Made by a program: the position numbers and the translations under genes. From Polynucleobacter asymbioticus QLW-P1DMWA-1 (lineage in GTDB: Bacteria > Pseudomonadota > Gammaproteobacteria > Burkholderiales > Burkholderiaceae), in contig NC_009379.1 in the NCBI RefSeq assembly GCF_000016345.1, forward strand, positions 1,054,001 to 1,118,000: a stretch of DNA of 64,000 nucleotides, read 5' to 3'. The notes beneath the pieces are model-generated. The model was not told the DNA's origin. It saw only the letters and a program-made list of their open reading frames with translations, and ran no database searches. Within the stretch, counting starts at the first letter, position 1, and each line of letters opens with the position of its first letter. Positions 1-9,499 of the stretch are shown in pieces.

Positions 1-278
1 CGTAATGGAACGTCAACCTGTAATAACTTTTCAATCGCGAGCACATAAGCATGCTCATTTGACATCATCGACACATAATCCAAACGATCCATATAAGGAA
101 CGTTTTGAATCCAAGTGCGTGTTTCGGCTAATTTTTCAGTCGCACGATGTAACAAACCAATATGTGGGTCTGCACGCTGAATAACCTCACCATCGAGCTC
201 AAGTACTAAGCGCAATACGCCGTGAGCAGCAGGATGCTGAGGACCAAAATTGAGGGTGTAGTTCTTAATTTTTGTCAT
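1..278 (-). CDS. nuoD: NADH-quinone oxidoreductase subunit D, N-terminal part (cut by window edge)
   Basis: This is the first 92 codons of the 49-kDa-type subunit of respiratory complex I, which with NuoB helps form the quinone-binding site at the junction of the peripheral and membrane arms. The translation from the ATG at 278 begins [20 protein letters not shown], and the GPQHPAAHG segment is a hallmark of NuoD. Further on, the [12 protein letters not shown] segment also fits the family. The start lies 3 bases after the nuoC stop, so the genes are co-transcribed and probably translationally coupled. The reading frame runs off the left edge, so the C-terminal part is not visible. Nothing unusual is seen. 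Confidence 0.95.
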   Translation of the reverse strand, partial: MTKIKNYTLNFGPQHPAAHGVLRLVLELDGEVIQRADPHIGLLHRATEKLAETRTWIQNVPYMDRLDYVSMMSNEHAYVLAIEKLLQVDVPL

Positions 279-281
279 GAC

Positions 282-881
282 TTAAACCGGATCTCCGTAC
301 TGCTCTTCGCGAACGATACGAGGAGTAATCTCACGAGCCTCAATGGTGACAGGCTGATAGACCACACGCTTTAACTCAGGGTCATAGCGCATTTCAACAT
401 TGCCACTAATTGGGAAATCTTTTCTGAATGGGTGACCAATAAAACCATAGTCAGTCAAAATGCGACGTAAGTCTTCATGGCCTTCAAAAATAATGCCGTA
501 AAGATCGAATGCTTCGCGCTCAAACCAATTAGCAGAACTCCAAACCGGAGTAATGGATGCGACTAATGGATAGCTATCATCTGGAGCAAACACACGAACA
601 CGCAAGCGCCAGTTGTGCTCAAGTGAGAGTAAATGACTTACCACTCCAAAGCGCTGGCCATTCCATGCGCCATCGCGAAAATCTTGGTAGTCAACGCCAC
701 ACAAATCAATTAATTGCTCAAACGCTAATGAAGGATCATCACGCATGAGCATGGCAGATTCAAAATAAGTATCTGCATTAACAACAACAGTCACTTCGCC
801 TAGGGCAATCTCGATTGACTGGACGCGCTTACCTAGAACTTTTTCTAAATTAGCAGCTAAATGAACTAAACGATCTGACAT
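282..881 (-). CDS. nuoC: NADH-quinone oxidoreductase subunit C
   Basis: This is the 30-kDa subunit of complex I, a peripheral-arm protein with no cofactor that contacts NuoD. The 199-residue length is normal for a stand-alone NuoC; in E. coli it is fused to NuoD, but not here. Family signatures are visible around residues 118-128 (the [12 protein letters not shown] segment) and near 140-158 (RRILTDYGF followed by GHPFRKDFP). The gene lies 3 bases from both nuoB and nuoD, consistent with one nuo operon read leftwards. The C-terminal tail after the FPISGN segment is a typical short extension. Confidence 0.97.
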   Translation of the reverse strand: MSDRLVHLAANLEKVLGKRVQSIEIALGEVTVVVNADTYFESAMLMRDDPSLAFEQLIDLCGVDYQDFRDGAWNGQRFGVVSHLLSLEHNWRLRVRVFAPDDSYPLVASITPVWSSANWFEREAFDLYGIIFEGHEDLRRILTDYGFIGHPFRKDFPISGNVEMRYDPELKRVVYQPVTIEAREITPRIVREEQYGDPV

Positions 882-884
882 GAT

Positions 885-1376
885 TTAGGCCTTCCGCGCA
901 ATCGTGCTTGTGCGAGCGATCTTAGATTGCAACTGAATAATTCCGTAGATCAAGGCCTCTGCAGTTGGGGGGCAGCCAGGAACATAAATATCCACTGGCA
1001 CAATGCGGTCGCAGCCGCGCACAACTGAATAAGAGTTATGGTAATAACCGCCACCATTGGCACATGAGCCCATTGAAATAACCCAACGCGGCTCTGGCAT
1101 TTGGTCATAAACCTTACGTAACGCGGGAGCCATTTTGTTGCAGAGAGTTCCAGCAACAATCATTAAATCGGATTGACGTGGAGATGGGCGGAAAACAACG
1201 CCAAATCGGTCTAAGTCATAGCGGGAAGCACCAGCATGCATCATCTCAACCGCACAACAAGCCAGACCAAAGGTCATTGGCCATAAAGAACCGTTGCGAG
1301 TCCAGTTAATCAACTGGTCTGCAGTAGTGGTAACAAATCCTTCTTTGAGAACGCCTTCTAATGCCATATCGATCAC
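885..1376 (-). CDS. nuoB: NADH-quinone oxidoreductase subunit B
   Basis: This is the PSST-type subunit of complex I, which carries iron-sulfur cluster N2, the last electron carrier before quinone. The 163-residue length is normal. Cluster ligands are visible as the tandem Cys40-Cys41 in [10 protein letters not shown], Cys105 in [10 protein letters not shown] and Cys135 in [12 protein letters not shown]. The start ATG overlaps the nuoA stop by 4 bases (ATGA), a typical translational coupling arrangement. All key residues are present. Confidence 0.97.
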
Positions 1377-1732
1377 TCCCAGTCGAGAGCGCCCTTTTTC
1401 CAGATATATACAAATCCAACGATAAATTCCAAGAGGAAAATAACCATTGAGGCATAACCAAACCAGCCTATATCCCTAAGTGCAACACCCCAAGGGAAAA
1501 GAAAAGCGGTTTCTAAATCAAATAAGATAAAAAGGATAGCAATGAGGTAGTAGCGCACGTCAAACTTCATCCGCGCGTCTTCGAAGGCCTCAAATCCACA
1601 TTCGTACGGGGAGAGTTTTTCAGCATCAGGCTTTGAGGGAGCCAGAATTTTTCCGAGGAACATGGGGACTAATCCAACCCCAATACCTACGAGGATAAAA
1701 AGCAGAACAGGAAAGTAATTAGCGAGATTCAA
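1373..1732 (-). CDS. nuoA: NADH-quinone oxidoreductase subunit A
   Basis: This is a small membrane subunit of complex I (ND3-type). The 119 residues contain three predicted membrane segments, roughly residues 6-27, 62-82 and 88-110. The loop with the family motif around [10 protein letters not shown] (residues 42-51) includes the conserved Cys that sits near the quinone cavity. It is the first visible gene of the nuo operon. The 110-base gap to tRNA-Leu on the same strand could hold a promoter, but I see no clear one. Confidence 0.95.
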
Positions 1733-1840
1733 AATGGTCCTGAGTCGTTCGTCCGGTAAATCTTCAAATGCTACAAATGATAATTATTCCACTACATACA
1801 GTATTGATTTAGAGCAAAAACCCTTACAAATACTTCATTT

Positions 1841-1925
1841 TGGTGCCGACGGCGAGACTCGAACTCGCACAGCCTAAGCCACTACCCCCTCAAGATAGCG
1901 TGTCTACCAATTTCACCACGTCGGC
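1841..1925 (-). tRNA. tRNA-Leu (anticodon GAG)
   Basis: The reverse complement folds as an 85-base class II tRNA with a long variable arm. The acceptor stem begins GCCGACG and ends CGTCGGC, followed by an encoded ACCA end. The anticodon stem CTATC/GGTAG encloses loop TTGAGGG, giving anticodon GAG, which reads CUC and CUU leucine codons. It sits between secG and nuoA on the same strand; the secG to tRNA-Leu(GAG) adjacency is also known from enterobacteria (leuU). Confidence 0.95.
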
Positions 1926-2011
1926 ATCTTGTAAAACTTGTCAATTCTACTGCATTGCACCACTGAACTTCCCTAAAATAGGGGTAGTTAAATCTGTAAA
2001 AACCTACTTTT

Positions 2012-2356
2012 TTATCTAGGAACTGCAGGTTTGCTTGGATCCTGAGCCGGAGCCACTGGAGCCGCTGGAGTTGCAGCCGGAGCTACCGTTCCAGATAGAA
2101 CTCCAGGGTTTACTTCTTTTTTATTGCCAACCCAGGTAATTCCGATGGTGCACATGAAAAACACCGCCGCAAAGATAGCTGTTGCATGAGACAGGAAGTT
2201 GGCTGAACCGCTGGCGCCAAACAAGCTACCTGATGCTCCCGATCCGAAGGCAGCACCCATATCAGCGCCCTTACCCTGTTGCAGCAATACCAGCAAGATC
2301 ACAGACAAAGCTGAAATCACCTGCAAAACTATTAATAAAGTTTTAATCCATTCCAC
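2012..2356 (-). CDS. secG: Preprotein translocase subunit SecG
   Basis: This is a small non-essential subunit of the SecYEG protein-conducting channel. Two membrane segments are visible (about residues 4-25 and 52-74), separated by a Gly/Ser/Ala-rich loop with the family motif QQGKGADMGAAFG. The C-terminal tail from about residue 85 is Pro/Ala-rich and of low complexity, which is common in betaproteobacterial SecG. The 114-residue length is normal. It follows tpiA by 22 bases and precedes tRNA-Leu. Confidence 0.95.
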   Translation of the reverse strand: MEWIKTLLIVLQVISALSVILLVLLQQGKGADMGAAFGSGASGSLFGASGSANFLSHATAIFAAVFFMCTIGITWVGNKKEVNPGVLSGTVAPAATPAAPVAPAQDPSKPAVPR

Positions 2357-2378
2357 AGCGTATCTCCAAATAAAAAAT

Positions 2379-3137
2379 CTATGCCTGACAGATGGCCAGA
2401 AAGTCTTGCGGATTTAGTGAAGCACCCCCAACCAATCCACCATCAATATCTGGCATTGCAAATAATTCGACAGCATTATCAGGCTTGACGCTGCCGCCAT
2501 ACAAAATTCCAACATGTGACGCTACATCTTCATCAAATTCGGCTAATTGCATACGAATTGCACGATGCATATCTTGCGCCACTTGAGCGCTAGCTACTTT
2601 TCCAGTGCCAATAGCCCAAACAGGCTCATAAGCAATCAAGCAATCAGCCAATCGATCCTGAAGAACTGATACCTGTTTAGCCACTTGGGAGCAAACAATC
2701 TCTTCCGCCCTACCCGAGTTACGCTCGTCAGCAGTTTCACCGACACAAATCACTGGCGTCATGCCGCTATCTAATGCCTGCAATGCTTTAGCTGCGACAG
2801 ACTCATCAGCCTCTTGATGCATCTGGCGACGCTCTGAATGCCCAACAATGACGTATTCACAACCCATTTCTTTTAGCATGGATGCGCCTACTTCACCGGT
2901 ATAAGCACCAGCGCCATGAGCAGAAACATCTTGAGCGCCTAAGCTTAAAAAAGCTAAAGAATGCTCTTTAATCAAAGTAGAACATTGAGATAAATACGGA
3001 AATGACGGACATACAGCAAACTTACGTCCGGCTGGCATGCCACTTTCCATGCCACGGGCAACGGTCTTGACCCAATCTTGATTACTAGCAAGATTGCCGT
3101 TCATTTTCCAGTTGCCAATGACGATAAGTGGTCGCAT
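2379..3137 (-). CDS. tpiA: Triosephosphate isomerase
   Basis: This cytoplasmic glycolytic enzyme interconverts dihydroxyacetone phosphate and glyceraldehyde 3-phosphate. The 252-residue length is normal. Catalytic residues are in place: Lys11 in GNWKMN, His100 in VGHSERR and Glu171 in AYEPVWAIGTG, and the phosphate-binding GGSV segment lies near the C terminus. It lies between a quinone oxidoreductase gene and secG, all on the minus strand with short gaps, so it probably belongs to a tpiA-secG transcription unit. Confidence 0.97.
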   Translation of the reverse strand: MRPLIVIGNWKMNGNLASNQDWVKTVARGMESGMPAGRKFAVCPSFPYLSQCSTLIKEHSLAFLSLGAQDVSAHGAGAYTGEVGASMLKEMGCEYVIVGHSERRQMHQEADESVAAKALQALDSGMTPVICVGETADERNSGRAEEIVCSQVAKQVSVLQDRLADCLIAYEPVWAIGTGKVASAQVAQDMHRAIRMQLAEFDEDVASHVGILYGGSVKPDNAVELFAMPDIDGGLVGGASLNPQDFLAICQA

Positions 3138-3153
3138 AAGTTCGGAGACGTTC

Positions 3154-4152
3154 TTAAACCGTTAAAACAATTTTGCCAACGTGCTCAGATGACTCCATAA
3201 GACTATGGGCATCTGCCGCTTGATCCAACGTAAAGGTTTTGTAAATAGATGGCTTTAATTTGCCAGCATTTAACAAAGGCCATATGTTGTCATATAACTG
3301 TTTTGTAATTTGCTTCTTAAAAGAGACTGGACGTGGGCGTAATGTTGAACCAGTGATAGTGAGGCGACGGCGCAAAATTTGATTTGTGCTGACCTCTGCC
3401 TTTGAGCCGCCTTGAATTGCAATGATCACTATGCGGCCATCATCTGCCAAGCAGTCTATTTCGCGCTGTACATAGGCGCCAGTCACCATATCAAGAATGA
3501 CATTGACACCTTTGCCATCAGTTGCTTTCTTAATCTCTTCGACAAAATCCTGTGTCTTGTAGTTGATCGCCAGATCCGCACCTAATGCAACGCATGCAGC
3601 GCACTTTTCATCAGTTCCAGCAGTAACAAATACTTTGTGACCTAAGGCTTTGGCGATAAGTATGGCCGTAACACCAATACCACTAGAGCCGCCCTGTACT
3701 AATAGTGTTTCACCCTCAGACAATTCACCACGCATGAAGACGTTGCTCCACACGGTATAAAAGGTTTCAGGTAGAGCCGCAGCCTCTTGATCGCTAAATC
3801 CAGTTGGATAAGGCAAACACTGAGCAATAGGTGCCGTGCAAAGGTCGGCATATCCACCGCCCTGTACTAAGGCACAAACCTTATCTCCCAGCTTTAAGCC
3901 GAAAGCATTATCTGCATGCGATAAATCGCCGCCAATAATTTCGCCTGCAACCTCTAAACCAGGGATATCGGATGCGCCCGCTGGCACCGGGTAATGGCCC
4001 TTACGCTGTAAGACATCTGGACGGTTTATCCCCGCAGCCAGCACTTTAATCAAGACCTCACCAGAACCAGCCGCTGGAGCGGCTAGGTCAGGACGGGTGT
4101 TTGGCACCAACATTTCTGGTGCGCCAAATTCTTTGATTTCAATTACGCGCAT
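3154..4152 (-). CDS. NAD(P)H quinone oxidoreductase, zinc-free MDR family (PIG3-like)
   Basis: This is a medium-chain dehydrogenase/reductase of the quinone oxidoreductase branch, 332 residues. An N-terminal GroES-like domain (residues 1 to about 125) is followed by a Rossmann domain with the nucleotide motif around QGGSSGIGVTAI (about residues 154-165). The zinc ligands of alcohol dehydrogenases are absent, as expected in this branch. The 'INRPDVLQRKGHYP' type segment near residue 43 is typical of TP53I3/PIG3-like NADPH quinone reductases. It lies 17 bases upstream of tpiA and follows pnp by 31 bases. The physiological substrate is unknown. Confidence 0.88.
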   Translation of the reverse strand: MRVIEIKEFGAPEMLVPNTRPDLAAPAAGSGEVLIKVLAAGINRPDVLQRKGHYPVPAGASDIPGLEVAGEIIGGDLSHADNAFGLKLGDKVCALVQGGGYADLCTAPIAQCLPYPTGFSDQEAAALPETFYTVWSNVFMRGELSEGETLLVQGGSSGIGVTAILIAKALGHKVFVTAGTDEKCAACVALGADLAINYKTQDFVEEIKKATDGKGVNVILDMVTGAYVQREIDCLADDGRIVIIAIQGGSKAEVSTNQILRRRLTITGSTLRPRPVSFKKQITKQLYDNIWPLLNAGKLKPSIYKTFTLDQAADAHSLMESSEHVGKIVLTV

Positions 4153-4182
4153 TGAAAGCTCCGGAAGGTTGCGATGAATTAC

Positions 4183-6351
4183 TTAAGCAGATTCGCCAGA
4201 AGCTGGGGCTTCTTCAGCCACCACTTCAGCAGCACCAGCCAAAGGAGCAATCGTGCCACCTTCATCAGCCATTGCAGCCTTCAAAGATAAACGCAAACGA
4301 CCACGCTCATCAGCAGCCAATAACTTCACGCGAACCACTTGGCCTTCTGCCAAATAATCCTTCACTTCTTTTACGCGCTCGTTAGAGATCTCAGAAATAT
4401 GCAAGAGGCCATCCTTACCAGGAAGAATGTTGACTAAAGCACCGAACTCAAGCAACTTCACTACTGGACCTTCGTAGATTTTGCCTACTTCAGCTTCAGC
4501 AGTAATACCTTCAATGCGAGCTTTGGCTTCAGCCATGCCTTCAGCACTTGTTGAGGCGATAGTTACTGTGCCGTCATCTTTAATATCGATGCTGCAACCG
4601 GTTTCTTTAGTTAAGGCTTGGATAGTTGCGCCGCCTTTACCGATCACTTCACGAATCTTATCTGGGTGAATCTTGAATGACACCATACGCGGAGCATGAG
4701 CTGACAATTCTGTACGAACTGAACCCATTGCTTCTTGCATTTTGCTCAAGATGTGCAAACGGCCTTCTTTAGCTTGCGCCAAAGCCACTTGCATAATTTC
4801 TTTAGTAATACCTTGAACCTTAATATCCATCTGCAATGCAGTAATACCATTTGCAGTACCAGCTACTTTAAAGTCCATGTCGCCCAAGTGATCTTCATCA
4901 CCCAAGATATCAGTCAACACAGCAAAACGATTGCCGTCAAGGATCAAGCCCATAGCAACACCAGCAACGTGTGCCTTAACTGGAACACCCGCATCCATCA
5001 TTGCTAAACAACCACCGCAAACAGATGCCATGGATGAGGAGCCATTGGATTCAGTGATTTCTGAAACAACGCGAATGCTATATGCAAAATCTTCTGCGCT
5101 TGGCAATACTGGAATCAAAGCACGCTTAGCTAAACGGCCATGACCAATTTCACGACGCTTTGGGCTGCCAACGCGACCTGTTTCGCCAGTTGCAAACGGA
5201 GGCATGTTGTAGTGGAACATGAAGCGATCGCGGTATTCACCTTCAAGTGCATCAATGATTTGCTCATCACGTGCTGTACCTAAAGTTGCCACTACGAGAG
5301 CCTGTGTTTCACCACGGGTAAACAATGCTGAACCGTGTGTACGTGGCAATACGCCATTACGAATTTCAATTGGACGAACAGTGCGTGTATCACGGCCATC
5401 AATACGTGGCTCACCATTCAAAATCTGACTACGAACAATTTTCGCTTCGATTTCAAACAAGATGTCATTAACAGCAACTGCGTCAACGTCGCCCTCTTCT
5501 TGCAACTTAGCCATTACTTCTTTAGTAATTTCTTTGAGCTTGTCTGAACGAGCGCCTTTTTGACGAATCTGATATGCCTCACGCAATGGTGCTTCAGCCA
5601 AAGCAGTAACCTTGGCAATGAATGGCTCATCTTTAGGCGCGGCAGTCCAATCCCACTCTGGTTTACCAGCTTCAGCAACTAATTCGTTAATTGCGTTAAT
5701 GGCAGTTTGCATTTGGTCATGACCATATACAACAGCACCTAACATCACCTCTTCAGAAAGCTGGTTAGCTTCAGACTCAACCATTAATACAGCAGCTTGC
5801 GTACCAGCAACGATCAAATCGAGTTCGCTAGTAGCTTGTTCGGTGCGAGTTGGGTTCAAGAGGTATTGACCATTGGCGTAACCAACACGTGCTGCGCCGA
5901 CTGGGCCAGCAAATGGGATACCTGAAATAGCTAATGCTGCAGAAGCGGCAATCAATGCAGGAATATCAGAAGGAACATCAGGGTTGATAGACAACACATG
6001 AATCACCACTTGAACTTCATTCAAGAAGCCTTCTGGGAATAACGGGCGCAATGGACGATCGATCAAACGGGAGATTAATGTCTCACCTTCTGATGGACGA
6101 CCTTCACGACGGAAGAAACCACCTGGGATCTTACCTGCAGCGTAAGTCTTCTCAAGGTAATCAACAGTCAAAGGGAAAAAGGATTGGCCTGGCTTAGCAG
6201 ACTTGGAGGCAACTACTGTGCCCATTACTACTGTGTCGTCAACGTTCACGATAACGGCACCACCAGATTGACGAGCAATCTCGCCTGTTTCCATCGTTAC
6301 TTGATGGTTGCCCCATTGAAAACTCTTTACTGCTTTTTTAAACATAGTCAT
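4183..6351 (-). CDS. pnp: Polyribonucleotide nucleotidyltransferase (PNPase)
   Basis: This is a 3'-5' phosphorolytic exoribonuclease, a core component of mRNA decay. Two RNase PH-like domains (roughly residues 5-225 and 305-540) are separated by an all-helical domain. A KH domain ([12 protein letters not shown]) and an S1 domain ([17 protein letters not shown]...LLHISEIS) follow at the C terminus. An open frame extends to a GTG at 6375, but I chose the ATG at 6351, where the protein begins [11 protein letters not shown], because GGAG lies 9 bases upstream. It is downstream of rpsO, the classical rpsO-pnp pair, with a structured intergenic leader. Confidence 0.96.
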   Translation of the reverse strand: MTMFKKAVKSFQWGNHQVTMETGEIARQSGGAVIVNVDDTVVMGTVVASKSAKPGQSFFPLTVDYLEKTYAAGKIPGGFFRREGRPSEGETLISRLIDRPLRPLFPEGFLNEVQVVIHVLSINPDVPSDIPALIAASAALAISGIPFAGPVGAARVGYANGQYLLNPTRTEQATSELDLIVAGTQAAVLMVESEANQLSEEVMLGAVVYGHDQMQTAINAINELVAEAGKPEWDWTAAPKDEPFIAKVTALAEAPLREAYQIRQKGARSDKLKEITKEVMAKLQEEGDVDAVAVNDILFEIEAKIVRSQILNGEPRIDGRDTRTVRPIEIRNGVLPRTHGSALFTRGETQALVVATLGTARDEQIIDALEGEYRDRFMFHYNMPPFATGETGRVGSPKRREIGHGRLAKRALIPVLPSAEDFAYSIRVVSEITESNGSSSMASVCGGCLAMMDAGVPVKAHVAGVAMGLILDGNRFAVLTDILGDEDHLGDMDFKVAGTANGITALQMDIKVQGITKEIMQVALAQAKEGRLHILSKMQEAMGSVRTELSAHAPRMVSFKIHPDKIREVIGKGGATIQALTKETGCSIDIKDDGTVTIASTSAEGMAEAKARIEGITAEAEVGKIYEGPVVKLLEFGALVNILPGKDGLLHISEISNERVKEVKDYLAEGQVVRVKLLAADERGRLRLSLKAAMADEGGTIAPLAGAAEVVAEEAPASGESA

Positions 6352-6399
6352 TCTGATCTTCTCCAAATTGTTCACGCAAAACTCACATAAGCAGTGCGC

Positions 6400-6602
6400 T
6401 TGTCGTGGGATAAAACAGTGTCACGACAACACTGGAGCGTTTTAGGATCAAAAGGGATGCCATTCCAGGGAGACTCTGTTTACAACTCAGAAACTCATTG
6501 GAATGACACAATCCCCTACACAAATGATCTTGAAGCGCCCAAAAAACATGCCATCTGCTTAAGACTGATTCTGTGAAGAAACAACCCTAAGATAGATGGC
6601 AT
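6400..6602 (-). promoter_or_regulatory. Structured rpsO-pnp intergenic leader with three inverted repeats
   Basis: Three dyads lie between rpsO and pnp. The first has 8-base arms at 6400-6407 and 6422-6429 (TTGTCGTG/CACGACAA). The second is a long imperfect hairpin at 6446-6529 with paired blocks GATCA/TGATC, GGGAT/ATCCC and CATTCCA/TGGAATG. The third has 9-base arms at 6548-6556 and 6594-6602 (ATGCCATCT/AGATGGCAT). In E. coli a long hairpin in the same place is cut by RNase III and underlies PNPase autoregulation. Position and structure suggest the same here, but no processing site can be shown from sequence alone. Confidence 0.6.
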
Positions 6603-6619
6603 TGCATTACCGATAAGAA

Positions 6620-6889
6620 TTACTTACGGAGACCTAATTTCTCAATCAATGCGCGATAGCGATCCAAATCTTTGCCTTTGAGGTAATCCAAGAGGCGACG
6701 GCGACGTGAAACCATCTTCAACAAACCGCGACGGCTGTGATGGTCTTTGGCGTTAGCCTTGAAATGGGGGGTTAATTCATTGATGCGGGCTGTAAGCAAT
6801 GAAACTTGAACTTCAGGGCTACCCGTATCGTTTGCGCTGCGCGCGTTATCTTTGACGATTTCCGCCGTTTTAATATCAGCAACTGCCAT
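6620..6889 (-). CDS. rpsO: 30S ribosomal protein S15
   Basis: This is a primary-binding protein of the small ribosomal subunit platform that binds 16S rRNA helices 20-22. The 89-residue length is exactly typical. Family segments are clear: [14 protein letters not shown] (residues 20-33), then [22 protein letters not shown] (residues 48-69) carrying the rRNA-binding basic surface. A strong ribosome binding site (AAGGAG) lies just before the ATG. It leads the rpsO-pnp unit and is transcribed from an extended -10 promoter upstream. Confidence 0.98.
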   Translation of the reverse strand: MAVADIKTAEIVKDNARSANDTGSPEVQVSLLTARINELTPHFKANAKDHHSRRGLLKMVSRRRRLLDYLKGKDLDRYRALIEKLGLRK

Positions 6890-6981
6890 TTTTAATACTC
6901 CTTACTTGCGAACACCTGAGCTTTCACCCATTCTGTGTCGTGCGTTATTAACAAAAAAGCTTTACAAATCAAAGCCATCGA

Positions 6982-6990
6982 ATTATAGCA
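6982..6990 (-). promoter_or_regulatory. Candidate extended -10 promoter for rpsO
   Basis: On the minus strand the sequence reads TGCTATAAT, a perfect TATAAT hexamer with the TGn extension, about 90 bases upstream of the rpsO ATG. The -35 region 17 bases further up is weak, as is usual for extended -10 promoters. The downstream leader of roughly 85 bases ends in a good ribosome binding site. Confidence 0.6.
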
Positions 6991-7097
6991 GACCAGGGCT
7001 AATATTGAGCAGTCAGGTTGTAATTCTTGTTATCCTGGAACTCATAATTCTGATCACTAAACAACTTTTATTCATATTAATCAATAACTTACAAAAT

Positions 7098-7691
7098 ATG
7101 CGCCCTTTTATCCGCCCATTCATTGCCCTCTTTGTATTAACGCTCTGCGTAAATCAACCTGTTTTTGCTCAATTTGCAAATCCATTTGGTGCAAGTAAGA
7201 CCGTGGCCCAACAAAGAGAGGAAGTTCTTAAAAAGAACCAGCAAATCCTTAAACATCTGTATGCCGTTGAACCAAAAGCTAAGGATTTAATTGAAAAGGC
7301 AGCTGGATATGCAACTTTTAGCAATTTTGGGATGAAGATTTTGATTGCTGGCGGCGGAACCGGTACTGGCGTAGTGATGAATAAATTTAGCTCCAAGCCA
7401 ATTTATATGAATATGGCCGAAGTTCAAGCAGGTTTGGGGATTGGTATTAAATCCACCCAAACTATTTTTGTATTTCAGAATGAGGCCGTACTAAATAACT
7501 TTGTAAATTCTGGCTGGACTTTTGGCGGCCAAATGACCGCCGCAGCAAAGTACGAAAAAAATGGTGACGCCTATCAAGATGCCACGATTGTTGCAGATGG
7601 AATATTAATGTATCAATTAACTGACTCAGGCCTTGCAGCAGAAGTCACTGGTAAAGGTACAAAGTATTACAAGGACAGCACCCTCAATTAA
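7098..7691 (+). CDS. Secreted SYLF (Ysc84-like) domain protein
   Basis: This 197-residue protein has an N-terminal signal peptide (MRPFIRPFIALFVLTL, cleavage probably after VFAQ near residue 19). It is followed by a SYLF/Ysc84 lipid-binding domain from about residue 35, with the characteristic pattern KAAGYATFSNFGMKILIAGGGTGTGVV. An open frame extends upstream to 6852, but that stretch crosses the rpsO promoter and has no signal sequence, so the ATG at 7098 is preferred. SYLF domains bind phosphoinositides in eukaryotes; the bacterial role is unclear. It stands alone, divergent from rpsO and convergent with leuA. Confidence 0.8.
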   Translation: MRPFIRPFIALFVLTLCVNQPVFAQFANPFGASKTVAQQREEVLKKNQQILKHLYAVEPKAKDLIEKAAGYATFSNFGMKILIAGGGTGTGVVMNKFSSKPIYMNMAEVQAGLGIGIKSTQTIFVFQNEAVLNNFVNSGWTFGGQMTAAAKYEKNGDAYQDATIVADGILMYQLTDSGLAAEVTGKGTKYYKDSTLN

Positions 7692-7717
7692 TTGGGCGCC
7701 CCTTGTAATTGATACTG

Positions 7718-9265
7718 TTAAGGTGCCATTTGCGCATTTAGCTTAGCCTGACTTGGATCATGCAATTTGTTTAAAGCAGACAAATAGGCTTTAGCTGAAG
7801 CGGCAATGATGTCAGGATCAGTTCCTACCCCATTAACAATACGGCCACCCTTAGAAAGACGTACGGTTACCTCTCCTTGTGATTGCGTACCAGAGGTAAT
7901 TGCATTCACAGAATAGAGCAACTGCTCTGCCCCGCTCTTGGCAATTTCTTCAATGGCATTCAAGCTAGCGTCAACTGGGCCATTACCCTCAGCTTCAGAA
8001 CTCACTTCCTTGTCACCCATGCGGAAAATGACACGTGACTTTGGACGCTCGCCAGTTTCAGAATGCTGACTTAAGCTGATGAAGTGGTAGTGTTCGCCCT
8101 CTTCCGCTGCCGCTGAATCAGACATGATGGCAATAATATCTTCATCAAAAATTTCAGACTTTTGGTCAGCCAATGCCTTAAAGCGTGTAAATGCCTCATT
8201 CAAATCAGCCTCAGCCTCAACTGTAATTCCCAATTCTTGCAAGCGTTGCTTAAAAGCATTTCGGCCGGATAACTTGCCCAAAACAATCTTATTGGCAGAC
8301 CAGCCCACATCTTCTGCACGCATGATTTCATAGGTATCACGATTTTTCAAAATACCATCTTGATGAATGCCTGAGGTGTGTGCAAAGGCATTTGCGCCAA
8401 CAACAGCTTTGTTAGGTTGAACGACAAAACCAGTAATTTGAGAAACCAATTTGGATGCTGGAACAATTTGGCTTGCATCGATACCGCACACCATATCAAA
8501 GTAATCCTTACGAGTGCGCAATGCCATCACAATTTCTTCTAAAGCGGTATTGCCTGCTCGCTCACCAAGGCCATTGATCGTGCACTCGATCTGGCGTGCG
8601 CCACCAATTTTTACGCCCGCCAATGAATTGGCAACCGCCATGCCTAAGTCGTTATGACAATGCACAGACCAAACTGCCTTATCTGAATTGGGCACGCGGG
8701 TGCGCAAGGTTTTGATGAAATCACCATATAACTCAGGTGTTGCATAGCCGACGGTATCGGGAATATTGATGGTAGATGCGCCCTCATTAATTACCGCTTC
8801 AACGACACGGCACAAGAAATCCATCTCTGAGCGATATCCATCTTCTGCGGAGAATTCAATATCCGATGCCAAATTACGAGCAAAGCGAATCGAACGCTTA
8901 GCTTGCTCTAACACCTCTTCTGGAGACATGCGCAATTTAACTGCCATATGTAAGGGACTCGTTGCCAAAAATGCATGAATGCGCTTGGCATTGGCAGCCT
9001 GCAAAGCATCGGCAGCGCGAGTAATGTCCTTGTCATTGGCTCTAGCCAAGGAGCACACAATAGAATCTTTTACTGCTGCAGCAACCGCAGATATCGCCTG
9101 AAAGTCACCTTCAGAGCTAGCTGCAAATCCAGCCTCAATCACGTCGACTTTGAGGCGCTCTAATTGACGGGCAATGCGGACCTTCTCGTCCTTGGTCATT
9201 GATGCCCCAGGGGATTGCTCGCCATCACGCAAGGTGGTGTCAAAAATGATTACTTTATCGCTCAT
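7718..9265 (-). CDS. leuA: 2-isopropylmalate synthase
   Basis: This enzyme condenses acetyl-CoA with 2-oxoisovalerate, the first committed step of leucine synthesis. The 515 residues contain the HMGL-like TIM barrel with the [16 protein letters not shown] motif at the N terminus, the metal-binding HCHNDLG motif in the middle and the C-terminal regulatory LeuA dimer domain (about residues 365-505) that mediates leucine feedback. The ATG at 9265 is preferred over a GTG one codon upstream because GGAG lies 7 bases before it. It follows pssA but is separated by a leader peptide and terminator, so its transcription is probably controlled by attenuation. Confidence 0.97.
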   Translation of the reverse strand: MSDKVIIFDTTLRDGEQSPGASMTKDEKVRIARQLERLKVDVIEAGFAASSEGDFQAISAVAAAVKDSIVCSLARANDKDITRAADALQAANAKRIHAFLATSPLHMAVKLRMSPEEVLEQAKRSIRFARNLASDIEFSAEDGYRSEMDFLCRVVEAVINEGASTINIPDTVGYATPELYGDFIKTLRTRVPNSDKAVWSVHCHNDLGMAVANSLAGVKIGGARQIECTINGLGERAGNTALEEIVMALRTRKDYFDMVCGIDASQIVPASKLVSQITGFVVQPNKAVVGANAFAHTSGIHQDGILKNRDTYEIMRAEDVGWSANKIVLGKLSGRNAFKQRLQELGITVEAEADLNEAFTRFKALADQKSEIFDEDIIAIMSDSAAAEEGEHYHFISLSQHSETGERPKSRVIFRMGDKEVSSEAEGNGPVDASLNAIEEIAKSGAEQLLYSVNAITSGTQSQGEVTVRLSKGGRIVNGVGTDPDIIAASAKAYLSALNKLHDPSQAKLNAQMAP

Positions 9266-9330
9266 CACTACTCTCCGATCGAATATTGCTTTGTAATTTT
9301 GGTATCGCCTAATACTGTAAATCTAAAAAC

Positions 9331-9354
9331 AAAAACCCCAGCAATGTGCTGGGG
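9331..9354 (-). terminator. Attenuator terminator of the leuA leader
   Basis: On the minus strand CCCCAGCA and TGCTGGGG (9347-9354 and 9336-9343) form a perfect 8-base stem with a 3-base loop, followed directly by TTTTT G TTTTT. This is a textbook intrinsic terminator, lying about 40 bases after the leader peptide stop and 65 bases before leuA. The 5' arm region at 9348-9355 can alternatively pair with 9407-9415 inside the leader coding sequence (GCTTGGGGC against GCCCCAGC, one bulged T). That would be an antiterminator. The gap otherwise holds no gene besides the leader peptide. Confidence 0.85.
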
Positions 9355-9393
9355 CTGGTATTGGTGGTTAATGGATATTTTTATCTCATCAAC

Positions 9394-9471
9394 TCAGGCC
9401 TTACCCGCCCCAAGCGAAATGCTTAGTGCCAGTAGAAGGAGGTCAGTTAAAGGTGAAAAATTCATCAACAT
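9394..9471 (-). CDS. leuL: Leucine-rich leader peptide controlling leuA (attenuator peptide)
   Basis: This is a 25-codon reading frame, MLMNFSPLTD then LLLL then ALSISLGAGKA and a TGA stop, between pssA and leuA. The four consecutive leucines are encoded by CTC, CTT, CTA and CTG, one of each CTN codon, and eight of the 25 residues are Leu. Its position before an intrinsic terminator and leuA matches leucine operon attenuators. There is no clear ribosome binding site. A TATATT hexamer at 9478-9483 would place the transcript start at or next to the ATG, so it may be read as a leaderless mRNA; an in-frame ATG at 9465 is an alternative start. Function is inferred from position and codon content. 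Confidence 0.75.
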   Translation of the reverse strand: MLMNFSPLTDLLLLALSISLGAGKA

Positions 9472-9499
9472 AGATTTAATATACCCGAAAAATCGAGAC

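Noticed and set aside
6352..6375. GTG start extending PNPase by eight residues
   Set aside because: The ATG at 6351 has GGAG at proper spacing and gives the usual family N terminus.
6852..7097. Longer N terminus for the SYLF-domain protein
   Set aside because: The extension overlaps the rpsO start and promoter and would bury the signal peptide.
7694..7701. GGGCGCCC palindrome between the SYLF gene and leuA as a terminator
   Set aside because: It has no loop and no T run. Nothing else in this short gap supports termination.
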